A stretch of 64,000 nt of DNA from CAZQIC01 sp964593555. Lineage in GTDB: Bacteria > Bacteroidota > Bacteroidia > JAFLBG01. Below, in pieces: positions 34,906-42,473 of the stretch. The notes beneath the pieces were generated by a model. It saw nothing but the letters and a program-made list of their open reading frames with translations, searched no databases and had not been told where the DNA came from. Location of the stretch: NCBI GenBank assembly GCA_964593555.1, contig CAZQIC010000004.1:1-64000 (forward strand). Reading direction: 5' to 3'. Each line of letters starts with the position of its first letter. The first letter of the stretch is position 1. The translations under genes were made by a program, and so were the position numbers.

Positions 34906-35250
34906 TTAATTATTTTTGTTTTTGATAAGAAGATCTCCGCTATCAAAATACAGGTCAATTTTCTTCGTCCCATCAGCACTGAATTGTTCCCAATGCCCAT
35001 GTGGCAGTCCATTTTTTATTGTATATGTTCCTTTTATTTTCCCGTTGTCGTGATAACAGGTGTCCGTGCCTGTGTATTTTTTATAACTCGAATGAGTTGC
35101 GCAGTTGATGTCGTAATAAATACCACCCTCCTCAAAAACCAATTCACTCAGAACTAATTCGTCAGAATCTTTAGTCCGTTCACATGAATAGGTAGATAGA
35201 ATTAAAATTCCAAACAACAGCCTAAATATTGTAGTCATAAGATTTGGCAT
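34906..35250 (-). CDS. Small exported MORN-like lipoprotein candidate
   Basis: The 114-aa protein has an N-terminal hydrophobic signal (FRLLFGILILSTYSC) with a loose lipobox Cys24, a beta-rich middle and one MORN-like unit (DNGKIKGTYTIKNGLPHGHW) of the kind seen in YwqK-like proteins. The role is unknown. Start at ATG 35250; ATG 35238 is also possible. It follows the lysE remnant, so it may have been the original neighbour of lysE before hipBA arrived. Confidence 0.6.
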   Translation of the reverse strand: MPNLMTTIFRLLFGILILSTYSCERTKDSDELVLSELVFEEGGIYYDINCATHSSYKKYTGTDTCYHDNGKIKGTYTIKNGLPHGHWEQFSADGTKKIDLYFDSGDLLIKNKNN

Positions 35251-35281
35251 AAAGGTTTGCGCAGTTGCGTTCGGGCGTTAC

Positions 35282-35701
35282 TTACCTCCCCAGTATCGCC
35301 CTTATATCCGGCTTAAAATAATTATTGCTTTTCAGGATCTTCCCGTCATCACGGAAAATTGGTTTTCCGTTTTCATCCAGCTTCGACATATTGCTGCGGT
35401 GTATCTCATCGAATACTTCTTCAATTTTGTGTTGCAGGCCGTGTTTTAAAATGGTGCCAAACAATATATATAATTGATCACCTAATGCATCGGCAATTTC
35501 TATCATGTTGCCTTGCTTGCAGGCATCGAGGTATTCATCATTCTCCTCTTTCATTAAAGTATAACGCAACTGGTATTCTTTCTCATCAATGCGTTCGCAC
35601 ATTTCGTCGCGGTTGCCAATCAAAAATACTTCATGAAATTCTTTTACCTTATTTATTTTTTCAATTAAAATAGTGTTGGTGTCTCTTCCTTCTTTTTGCA
35701 T
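35282..35701 (-). CDS. MazG-like (all-alpha) nucleoside triphosphate pyrophosphohydrolase
   Basis: The helical protein has the metal-binding pattern of the MazG/PRA-PH/dUTPase all-alpha family: LMKEENDEYLDAC followed by NMIEIADALGDQLYILFGTI (E-E-x2-E and E-x2-D). The C-terminal FDEIHRSNMSKLDENGKPI with its SNMSKL run is usual for phosphoribosyl-ATP-diphosphatase-like house-cleaning enzymes. The substrate is probably a non-canonical or excess NTP. The frame is open from 35734, but ATG 35701 (MQKEGR) gives the expected 139 aa; the longer start runs into non-conserved sequence. Confidence 0.82.
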   Translation of the reverse strand: MQKEGRDTNTILIEKINKVKEFHEVFLIGNRDEMCERIDEKEYQLRYTLMKEENDEYLDACKQGNMIEIADALGDQLYILFGTILKHGLQHKIEEVFDEIHRSNMSKLDENGKPIFRDDGKILKSNNYFKPDIRAILGR

Positions 35702-35877
35702 TTTATTTTTTATAAATAATTGGTTTATCACCACACGATTCTTGACAAACTACCATTGACGTATTTTTTAACTGATTGATCACCAGTAAGTTCCTTGATA
35801 GGGTGTGGTAGCCCGAAAATCCGCCGTGCTCGGGTCCGCTAGTGTGTATACGGATCGGATTTTCTTGACTTTTTTTG

Positions 35878-35908
35878 GTTACTTTTTTGGTCCAAGCAAA
35901 AAAGTGAC
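35878..35908. repeat. Hairpin in the gene-free stretch 35702-36030
   Basis: GTTACTTTTTT (35878-35888) pairs with AAAAAAGTGAC (35898-35908) with one mismatch, across a 9-nt loop. Such TTACTTTTTTGG...AAAAAAGTGA pieces recur widely in Bacteroidota intergenic DNA and make spurious ORFs ending in FFGPSKKVT. The rest of the 329-base gap shows no gene; a GTCAGTTCGAG-like fragment of the REP-like repeat is present in reverse near 35986-35996. Confidence 0.5.
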
Positions 35909-36030
35909 AAGAAAAATAATATTCGAATGGTTTTCGATTAATAGAAAATGTCATTTTATATTGCTTTTTTGTAAAAAATTACTACTCGAACTGACTCCGT
36001 ACGTTGGTTACGCTTAACCATGCAGAAGGG

Positions 36031-36672
36031 TTATTTTTTTGTTTTACCCTGCGCCAACTTTTTTTCTTCGTAACGTTTGTTGAGGCCTTCAACAATTTCG
36101 TTTGTTATATCCAGGCTGTCTGATGCGTAAAGAATATTTCCCCCCAACGGGGCATATGCAAGTATATAGTTGTAGTTATTATCCTTATTGTACTCAATTA
36201 AAAAAGCATTAATATCCAATTGTATTTCATTATTCCTTTTTTGCATATCATCCATTAGTCTTGACAGTTCATCTTCCATGCCTTCTAGTTCGGCTTTTCT
36301 TTTTCCCAGGTTTTCTTCAATATTTTTTTCCTGGTCCAGGGATAACAGACCTTGCTGTCCCTTTTGCTGATACTCCATATAGTCGGTCTGCAGACTTTGG
36401 GCTTTTATCTGGTAATTTTTTTCCAATGAAGTTTTGTGGGACTCTGCTGTCTCTTTTAATTCTCTGGCGTAATCAAATTTTTCAAAAAGACTATCGGCAT
36501 CTATGTACACAATCTTAGAAGCCTTTATATCCTTAGGAGAAATTGGGGTTACGGTACTTTCATCTGAAGCACCCGCTGTTGCAGTTTCTTTTCCGGATGC
36601 GAAGTGTAAATAATATAAATAACCAACTGCCGCAATAAGCAGGGCATTAAGAATTAACGAAATGTTTTTCAT
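36031..36672 (-). CDS. OmpH/Skp-like periplasmic chaperone
   Basis: The 213-aa protein has an N-terminal membrane/signal helix (ISLILNALLIAAVGYLYYLHF) and the OmpH-family features: KIVYIDADSLFEKFDYA at about 53-68, then a long coiled-coil (about 75-160, KTSLEKNYQIKAQSLQ, LGKRKAELEGMEDEL), ending with YNYILAYAP and IVEGLNKRYEEKK. Skp-like proteins guide unfolded outer-membrane proteins through the periplasm. The N-terminal helix lacks an evident cleavage site so it may stay membrane-anchored. It is near, but not inside, the barrel-rich locus downstream. Confidence 0.85.
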   Translation of the reverse strand: MKNISLILNALLIAAVGYLYYLHFASGKETATAGASDESTVTPISPKDIKASKIVYIDADSLFEKFDYARELKETAESHKTSLEKNYQIKAQSLQTDYMEYQQKGQQGLLSLDQEKNIEENLGKRKAELEGMEDELSRLMDDMQKRNNEIQLDINAFLIEYNKDNNYNYILAYAPLGGNILYASDSLDITNEIVEGLNKRYEEKKLAQGKTKK

Positions 36673-36756
36673 TTGTATAGATTATAAAGTGTCAATAGAT
36701 AGATCTGACAAAGATAAAATAAACCCTTGTATAGAGATAAAATAGGACCTTAGAAT

Positions 36757-37848
36757 TTATTTGGCTTCTACCAGGATGCGGTGCTGGAAAAGTGTCAGTA
36801 AAAGTTCATTATCCAGCTCAATATCTTCCTTTGTATTCAATTCCTCTATAATAGCTTTTGTAGCCTTGCTGCCGTCAAAAATATCTATCACTACATTTGG
36901 GAGTTCAAATGATGTATCTATCGAGGCAAGTTTTATTGTATAACTATCCTCCCCGGCTTTTTTGAAAACCAGCTCTTCGTTTTTCTTAAGCTTCTCTGGT
37001 ATTGTAGTCATCTTGTTCTTTTTGCTCTCAAGGTCTTTTACCAAGATTTCGTTTTGAATACCAACAATTGAATTGTATTCTTCTTTACTCAGTTTATTTA
37101 CCAATTCAAAACACTTGATATAAAATTCTGCTTCCTTTCCCTGCCAGTTTCCCCATAGTTTCTGGTAATCTGCTTCTGTAGTAGGCAGGTTATCCAAATC
37201 CTCCAAGCTTAAATTGGAATTGTTTTGTGTTGGAGAGAGGATCGTATTTATAACATCTGTAAGGCTGCTGAGATCAAGCTTCAGCAAACAGTATTTTGTT
37301 AAGTTTGTTTGTGAATAGACAAGGTATCCTTTTACTGAATCCCAAAACATTTTTCCGTTTTGTGCCGCAACTGTTTTACAAAAAAAAGTAGAACAAACGG
37401 ACTCCCTGTATTTCCATACGCTGCAATATCCATTTTCTTTAATAAAGTAGGGGCATAGCAGTGTTGAACTGTTTCCGAAACCGGCCCCACTGCCATTGCT
37501 ATAAATAATGTTGTATATTTTGGGAGCATAAACACCTGCGGGACTAACTCCTGTACGTGCTGTTATTCGTTCGTGTATCCTTTTTTTTCCTTCATCCATC
37601 TGCGGATCTGGATCGGAGAGTATTCCACCGATCAGATAGTTGGGAAGAGAGGGATGATAAGTACAGCATTTTTTATCAGGCAAAAAAGGCCGCATTGCCA
37701 ACTGCTCTTTGTTTTTGTCATCACCGCACACCATAGCACAATTGGCGCAGGTGGCAAATGTTTCTTTTGGAACAGTCTCATTAAAAATATCCGGGAATAG
37801 CTTATGGTATATTACGGGTAATTCCAAATTTATTTTTTGCTGAGCCAT
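36757..37848 (-). CDS. Cys-rich protein with a YkgJ-like metal-binding region
   Basis: The 363-aa protein is probably cytoplasmic (no signal). It carries CANCAMVCG near residue 35 and KKCCTYHP near 60, and a later cluster CPYF...GYCSVWKYRESVCSTFFCK (about 132-157), a pattern like the YkgJ/CxxCxxxCC metal-chelating family (C..Y..RP..C..F.C). The rest is helical and acidic with no family recognised. The number and pairing of Cys suggests bound Fe or Zn. The context, between the OmpH-like gene and the fibre locus, gives no clear job. Confidence 0.65.
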   Translation of the reverse strand: MAQQKINLELPVIYHKLFPDIFNETVPKETFATCANCAMVCGDDKNKEQLAMRPFLPDKKCCTYHPSLPNYLIGGILSDPDPQMDEGKKRIHERITARTGVSPAGVYAPKIYNIIYSNGSGAGFGNSSTLLCPYFIKENGYCSVWKYRESVCSTFFCKTVAAQNGKMFWDSVKGYLVYSQTNLTKYCLLKLDLSSLTDVINTILSPTQNNSNLSLEDLDNLPTTEADYQKLWGNWQGKEAEFYIKCFELVNKLSKEEYNSIVGIQNEILVKDLESKKNKMTTIPEKLKKNEELVFKKAGEDSYTIKLASIDTSFELPNVVIDIFDGSKATKAIIEELNTKEDIELDNELLLTLFQHRILVEAK

Positions 37849-37915
37849 ACTTCTATCTTTTTACTAAAATAAATATAATATCGATTGTTATTAAATGATT
37901 ATTTAATGCATGCGC

Positions 37916-37952
37916 AAAAAAAAACTCCCCTGAGTTTTCAGGGGAGTTTTTT
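37916..37952. terminator. Strong, bidirectional terminator after the subunit gene
   Basis: AAAACTCCCCTGA (37921-37933) and TCAGGGGAGTTTT (37938-37950) form a 13-bp stem with a 4-nt loop, with A-runs on the left (37916-37924) and T on the right. It can end transcription from the minus strand (fibre locus) and the plus strand alike. Confidence 0.85.
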
Positions 37953-37969
37953 ATGAGACTAACTTAAGA

Positions 37970-38821
37970 CTATTGATCTTGAGCTAAAATGTATTTTACA
38001 TACATTGTATAAACTCCAGGTTGTGCGTAAGCATCAGCGTTAGAGATCAATGTAGTAGCAGCACCAGCAGCAACAACTGAAGCAGCTGTATTATTAACTG
38101 CAGTAGCAGCATCGTGTGCAGGGAATTTTGCAGGTAAACCTGGAACAATTCTGTAATCCATTACATAGTAATAGTCACTTGTTACACCAGTCTCTAACAA
38201 ATAGCTTCCACCAGCAACTGAACAACCAGCAACGGTAGTAGAACCACCAGCGATGTATTTTTCAGAAGCTGTAGCAGCGTTTGAAGATAATGGAGGATTG
38301 TAAGGAGTAGCGTTGCTTGGGCAATATACTAAGTTATCACTAGCAATAGTGTTAGCTGTAGTACGGATTGCGAAAGGATCGCTATAATCACTTTCTGCAG
38401 CTGTCATAGAACCAGCGCAACCAGCGATTGTAGGGTTTCCAGGGAATTGGTGTAACTCAAGGGATGTTAAAGGAATCTCGTCAACCTCGTTAACACCAAT
38501 TGATGTTCCTTCGTATTGAACTTGATTATCCCAAAGGTAGTCACCTACGTTGCTTTGAGAAAGGCCTGCAGCCCAAAGATCCCAAGATACTGTAGCACTA
38601 ACCTTCAAAATTGTAGCTCCGTATTTTGTAATACCAGAGTAATACTCATTAATTTCATCAAATGTAAAGTCCAATTGCTCAGGGCCTTCCATTTTAAGTT
38701 GCAAAATAGGCTGCAAATCCATTGTAATTGTGACATTTTTTTCGTCGTTTAACTGCGCGAATGCAGTAGACGTGGCAGCCACAGCTACAACACAAGCCGC
38801 TGATCTTAGATACTTTTTCAT
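37970..38821 (-). CDS. Exported fibre/pilin-like subunit candidate A
   Basis: The 283-aa exported protein has a signal peptide (1-22, VVAVAATSTAFAQ) and beta-rich sequence. It shares with 45852-46550 the LDFTFD...YxSGITxxGATxL block near the start, a GC...GSYL stretch, VMDYRI(V/L)P and the final PGVYTMYVKYILAQDQ, so both belong to one family. The closing PGxYxxxVxxxL resembles the last strand of CsuA/B-type pilins, but there is no proof of the same fold. High use of a few codons (GCA, GCT, GTA) and a near-consensus promoter suggest strong expression. A terminator follows. No known family is assigned. Confidence 0.65.
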   Translation of the reverse strand: MKKYLRSAACVVAVAATSTAFAQLNDEKNVTITMDLQPILQLKMEGPEQLDFTFDEINEYYSGITKYGATILKVSATVSWDLWAAGLSQSNVGDYLWDNQVQYEGTSIGVNEVDEIPLTSLELHQFPGNPTIAGCAGSMTAAESDYSDPFAIRTTANTIASDNLVYCPSNATPYNPPLSSNAATASEKYIAGGSTTVAGCSVAGGSYLLETGVTSDYYYVMDYRIVPGLPAKFPAHDAATAVNNTAASVVAAGAATTLISNADAYAQPGVYTMYVKYILAQDQ

Positions 38822-38846
38822 AGTGGTCGTTTTTAGTTTAACAATA

Positions 38847-38876
38847 CAAATATAACTGATTAATTGACAAAAACAA
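38847..38876 (-). promoter_or_regulatory. Promoter of subunit A
   Basis: On the minus strand CTTG has its TTG at 38876-38874 and TATATTTG is at 38854-38847, 19 nt apart, matching the Bacteroidota promoter consensus. The start codon (38821) is 26 nt past the -7 box. It lets subunit A be made apart from the upstream genes. Confidence 0.65.
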
Positions 38877-38940
38877 GTAAAATGCTGTTTTTAATGGGAA
38901 TTTAATTGGTTTTTACGTTGAGAAAAGGCAATTGTTACGT

Positions 38941-39897
38941 TTATTCCACTTTAAATTCCAAATCGGCAGCTTCAATCTCTTCTTTACTTCCAAAATCAAG
39001 CACTGCGGTTGCAACATAGTTGCCTTTTGCAAGGCTACCAGGCAGTTTAAAATCCAGTATTCTTTCCTTCGCAGGAAAGATTGTAAACTGCTTTACAAAT
39101 AACTTTTCTTTGTAGCCGGTGTTCAAATTATTTACTTCAATATAAAGCTTACAAAAGCCAAGACCATCGCCAACATTTTTAGCATTAACCGAAACGTATT
39201 TATCTGTCTTGTCATAATTGAAATTAAATTTTGTGATCTCTACTTTATTTAATTTAACATTGGGCGGATTTTGAAATATATACACACCAAATCCAAAAAC
39301 GGGAATAATACCCATTACCACATTGTCTTTTTCATTATTAGAAGGAGTTATATATTTTTTTTCTGTTGTTTGGTCTACCATTATTAAACACCATGCCGCT
39401 TTGTATGAATTTGGTTCATCAGGTATAGTTAATGTTATAGCAATTTTTTTTGCTTCACCCGGTTTAAGCTCAATAAAGCTGGGTGTTATGCTAACGTTTT
39501 TTGATAAGCCATACTCAAATGGCGTTCCTCTTGGAAGCTGCGCAACAGCCCCTTTATCGTTCATGTCGTAATCAGAAACACTTACTTTAAATTTCTCATG
39601 CCTCCGGGTATCATTAGTAACTGTAATGTATTTTGTTTCGGTAGTACCTGGCTTAGTTCTGAAACGAATATTAGATGGAGAAACTGCAATTCCCATATCT
39701 GTAATTCCTGTGTCAGATCCTGCAGGGGCGGCAACCGGCGCAGGGCTGGGAGCCGGAGCTGCCGAAACCGTTGAAGCAGGTACCGGTGTTGGTTCATTTT
39801 GTTTTGTAGAATCGGTCACCTGCGAAAAAACAGAATAATGACAAAAAAAAGAAAAAAGAAAAATTGAAATACTTAAGCTTTTAGTCATTTTGTTCAT
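38941..39897 (-). CDS. PapD-like (Ig-fold) periplasmic chaperone candidate
   Basis: After a signal peptide (SISIFLFSFFCHYSVFSQ) comes an Ala/Pro-rich linker (about 33-60) and then two Ig-like parts. The first, about 65-180, has the PapD-type pattern: AVSPSNIRFRTKPG, ITVTNDTRRHEKF, then ITPSFIELKPGEAKKIAITLTIP. The second, about 200-318, begins PNVKLNKVEI and ends with FGSKEEIEAADLEFKVE. The order resembles a periplasmic pilus chaperone or a COG1470/DUF916-like Ig protein. The neighbours are two OmpA-like genes and subunit A. The Ala/Pro linker suggests it could be tethered or flexible rather than a free chaperone. Confidence 0.55.
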   Translation of the reverse strand: MNKMTKSLSISIFLFSFFCHYSVFSQVTDSTKQNEPTPVPASTVSAAPAPSPAPVAAPAGSDTGITDMGIAVSPSNIRFRTKPGTTETKYITVTNDTRRHEKFKVSVSDYDMNDKGAVAQLPRGTPFEYGLSKNVSITPSFIELKPGEAKKIAITLTIPDEPNSYKAAWCLIMVDQTTEKKYITPSNNEKDNVVMGIIPVFGFGVYIFQNPPNVKLNKVEITKFNFNYDKTDKYVSVNAKNVGDGLGFCKLYIEVNNLNTGYKEKLFVKQFTIFPAKERILDFKLPGSLAKGNYVATAVLDFGSKEEIEAADLEFKVE

Positions 39898-39941
39898 ATG
39901 ATAAACCTATCCGATTATAACTATGGTAAAGTTACTAATTC

Positions 39942-41483
39942 TTACTTGTTTATCAATAATATTTCTACCCTCATATTTTTCTTTATTTCATCCCAGTTTT
40001 TTGTTGATTGATAAACGGGCCGGTCTCCGCCATAGCTATTGATTTTTATTCGGCTTTCATTTATCCCATAGCTCATTAGTTGTGCTTTTATCTTGTTTGC
40101 TCTCGCAAGTGATAATTGTTTGCTTGTGCCTTCAAAAAGCCACTCAATATCTTTTTTTGAAATTATTTTTTCGGGCCTTATATGTTGATTGCCATTGGAG
40201 TGGCCCGCTATCTCTATAATAGCGTTTGGATTCTTTTTTAGGAAAAGCTTTAGTTTATTCATCTCAAATTCAGATTCGGGTTTGGTTACAGGCGTGTTTG
40301 GATAAAAATAAATGGTGTTCAGTAAAGTGTTTTTATTTAACAGAACAGGTTCCAGTTTTATCTCAAGCACGCCAGGATCTTTTACCGATGAATCAGGTTT
40401 TGAAAGGGTATTAAAGGTTAAGGAATAATCGAAATATTCTTCTGATGTGAAGGTTAATTTATATTGCTTATTGCCAGGTAGCGTAAACTCGTTTATCCCG
40501 TTTTCTTTTTGCTGAGCATAAATAGGTTTGTTGTCGTCGGTTGAGATAATTACAGGGCTCGTTTTGATGAATTCGCCTGAATAGACATCAGACAAAAGGC
40601 ACTTCAGTTTTACAAGTTGTACTGTGTCCTTCTTTTTTTCAATCGGTTTAATTATATTTTCTATAACGGGCTTTTGTTTGTCAATGAAATTATTCACTTC
40701 TCCAGAAGAGTTAAATACTTCGCCTTTCGAAACAAATCTATCCTGTATCTCCACAGTTTTTTCGTTGAAAGCAATGGAAGATAATTGTACTGGTTTCACA
40801 TTCAGCGGCGGACACAGCGAGTTTTTAATTCTCGCTACAGCGTTTTGTCGTTCTTCTTCGGGTGTAAGTTCTCTATAGGCCGTGCTTGAATCTTCTGTGA
40901 TTACCGAAGATTCATTTTTCATTGCTTTAAGTACATATGAATAATCACAGGTGACAAGGTCAATTATATGTCCCGATCCCTTGCCCCAGATGTGAATTAT
41001 TTCAATGTAGATCGCATCTCCTTTTTTTACAGGAATAGTTTTGGTGAATACAAGGTTGTTGCGAAATGTTTGTGTCTGTTCTGAATCATGCCAGGTACGC
41101 TGGACTTTAATATCATTAATATGAAATATTTTATTTTTTTCGGCAGCATCACAAAAATTCAGGTCGTTTTCTATTTGCATTAATTTAAAATCGTAACGAT
41201 CGCCTTCGTCAATTGGAAACAGATTAAATTTTAAGTCGCAGTCCTTGTTAAATACAATTTTGTACCAGAATGGCTGAAGGCTACTGCTATCGTTTTGGAA
41301 ATTTGCCTCATAAAACAAACTAAAATGTCCTACGGTGCGGGCTTGGGCAGGCATTACTATTTCTTTTACAGCGCCCGAACCTTCATATTTCCTTTTTTGT
41401 GAAAATAAAGGTTGCTGCAAAAAAGTAATTGCTACAAAGAGCAGAAGCATTTTTAAATATTTCATTTGTAGTGGCCGGCTCAT
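39942..41483 (-). CDS. OmpA-like protein 2, with N-terminal beta domain; Asp of the peptidoglycan site replaced
   Basis: The 513-aa protein has a signal peptide (MLLLFVAITFLQQPLFSQ; ATG 41465 is an alternative start to 41483), a long beta-rich N-terminal part of about 210 residues (YDFKLMQIENDLNFCDAA, KKGDAIYIEIIHIWGKG), a spacer with CPPLNVKPV, a CRD-like segment, and an OmpA-like C-terminal domain from about 385. In this domain the usual GHTD is GHSN, so the diaminopimelate-binding Asp is Asn, while the later Arg (LSLARA) is kept. Between them lies a 16-residue insertion (with WLFEGTSKQ). It overlaps the next gene by 4 bases. Confidence 0.78.
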   Translation of the reverse strand: MSRPLQMKYLKMLLLFVAITFLQQPLFSQKRKYEGSGAVKEIVMPAQARTVGHFSLFYEANFQNDSSSLQPFWYKIVFNKDCDLKFNLFPIDEGDRYDFKLMQIENDLNFCDAAEKNKIFHINDIKVQRTWHDSEQTQTFRNNLVFTKTIPVKKGDAIYIEIIHIWGKGSGHIIDLVTCDYSYVLKAMKNESSVITEDSSTAYRELTPEEERQNAVARIKNSLCPPLNVKPVQLSSIAFNEKTVEIQDRFVSKGEVFNSSGEVNNFIDKQKPVIENIIKPIEKKKDTVQLVKLKCLLSDVYSGEFIKTSPVIISTDDNKPIYAQQKENGINEFTLPGNKQYKLTFTSEEYFDYSLTFNTLSKPDSSVKDPGVLEIKLEPVLLNKNTLLNTIYFYPNTPVTKPESEFEMNKLKLFLKKNPNAIIEIAGHSNGNQHIRPEKIISKKDIEWLFEGTSKQLSLARANKIKAQLMSYGINESRIKINSYGGDRPVYQSTKNWDEIKKNMRVEILLINK

Positions 41484-42361
41484 TTTTTTTCAATATGAAT
41501 TTCAACCCGCATGTTTTTCATGCTTTCACTTAATGTTGTTGCGTCCGGGTATAGTTCTTTCCGTCCTCCCCATCCTTTTGTGTTTATTCTTGTTGCGTCA
41601 ATTCCTTTTTTTGTCAAAAAAATTTTCACTTCTTCGGCGCGTTTTTTGGAAAGTTTTTTTGCCGTTCCATGGAAAGCCCATTCACCACCTATTCGTGTTC
41701 TTTTATCATCCTTTGAGATATACCTGTTGCTGTTGGTGTGGCCTTCAATGGAAATAATTACTGCTGAATTGTTTTTCATGTACGAATAAAGTTCAGCAAG
41801 TTCATTGCTTGATTGTGTTTTGAATACAGGTGTGTTGGGGTGAAAATAAATATTTCTTAAAACAAAGTTTTCATGTGCTCTGTATGGAGTTAATGTTATC
41901 TCATATGTATTTAATTCGCCAACAACTATAGATGAAATGATTGTACTTTGTTCAAAATTTTTGTAGCCTATTACATTACACTCGATAAAATATTTTTTAT
42001 CCTTCTCTACAACAAATTCATATTGACCGTATTTAATCTGTTTCACTTCAACTTTTTTTCCGGATGTTTCTTCTGATATTTTTGGGATGTGAGCAACTGC
42101 AATTCCATGTTCTGCTTCGCTGATAAAACAGCGTATCGGCATTATTTTTTTATTCATTAATGGATCGCCAAATTTTTCTTTTGAATTGTATGTCTCAGTT
42201 TGTTCTTGGACGATTTGAATATTTTTTGGAGAAGAGACAATATTTATGAATGGTTTTTGATCATTCGGAGAAATAGTTGAAGAATCTGACTGAGCCAATA
42301 ATTCGGCCTGGCAAATAAATGTAAATGAAAAGACCGTGAGGAAATATTTATAAAACTGCAC
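41480..42361 (-). CDS. OmpA-like protein 1, with the same modified OmpA domain
   Basis: The 293-aa exported protein (signal peptide YFLTVFSFTFICQAELLAQ) has a CRD-like middle and a C-terminal OmpA-like domain (about 175-293) beginning LRNIYFHPNTPVF. As in its neighbour, the family GHTD reads GHTN and the loop to the Arg (LSKKRA) is 16 residues longer than usual, with WAFHGTAKK in it. It shares the IYF(H/Y)PNTPV opening with OmpA-like 2, so the two are paralogues. Their stop/start overlap (4 bases) implies linked translation. A peptidoglycan-free or altered anchoring role is plausible. Confidence 0.8.
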   Translation of the reverse strand: MQFYKYFLTVFSFTFICQAELLAQSDSSTISPNDQKPFINIVSSPKNIQIVQEQTETYNSKEKFGDPLMNKKIMPIRCFISEAEHGIAVAHIPKISEETSGKKVEVKQIKYGQYEFVVEKDKKYFIECNVIGYKNFEQSTIISSIVVGELNTYEITLTPYRAHENFVLRNIYFHPNTPVFKTQSSNELAELYSYMKNNSAVIISIEGHTNSNRYISKDDKRTRIGGEWAFHGTAKKLSKKRAEEVKIFLTKKGIDATRINTKGWGGRKELYPDATTLSESMKNMRVEIHIEKK

Positions 42362-42473
42362 AGGTTAAAGTTATTTCCAATAGTGCAGTGATATTTAATC
42401 ACTCAAAATAAATATCAACTTAAACGTGTTAATAGCTGCAAGATATGAGCAGGATGAATAGAGGAAGCCGAAT

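Noticed and set aside
35805..36017. 70-aa frame with FFGPSKKVTRK
   Set aside because: This peptide comes from a dispersed palindromic repeat common in Bacteroidota intergenic DNA.
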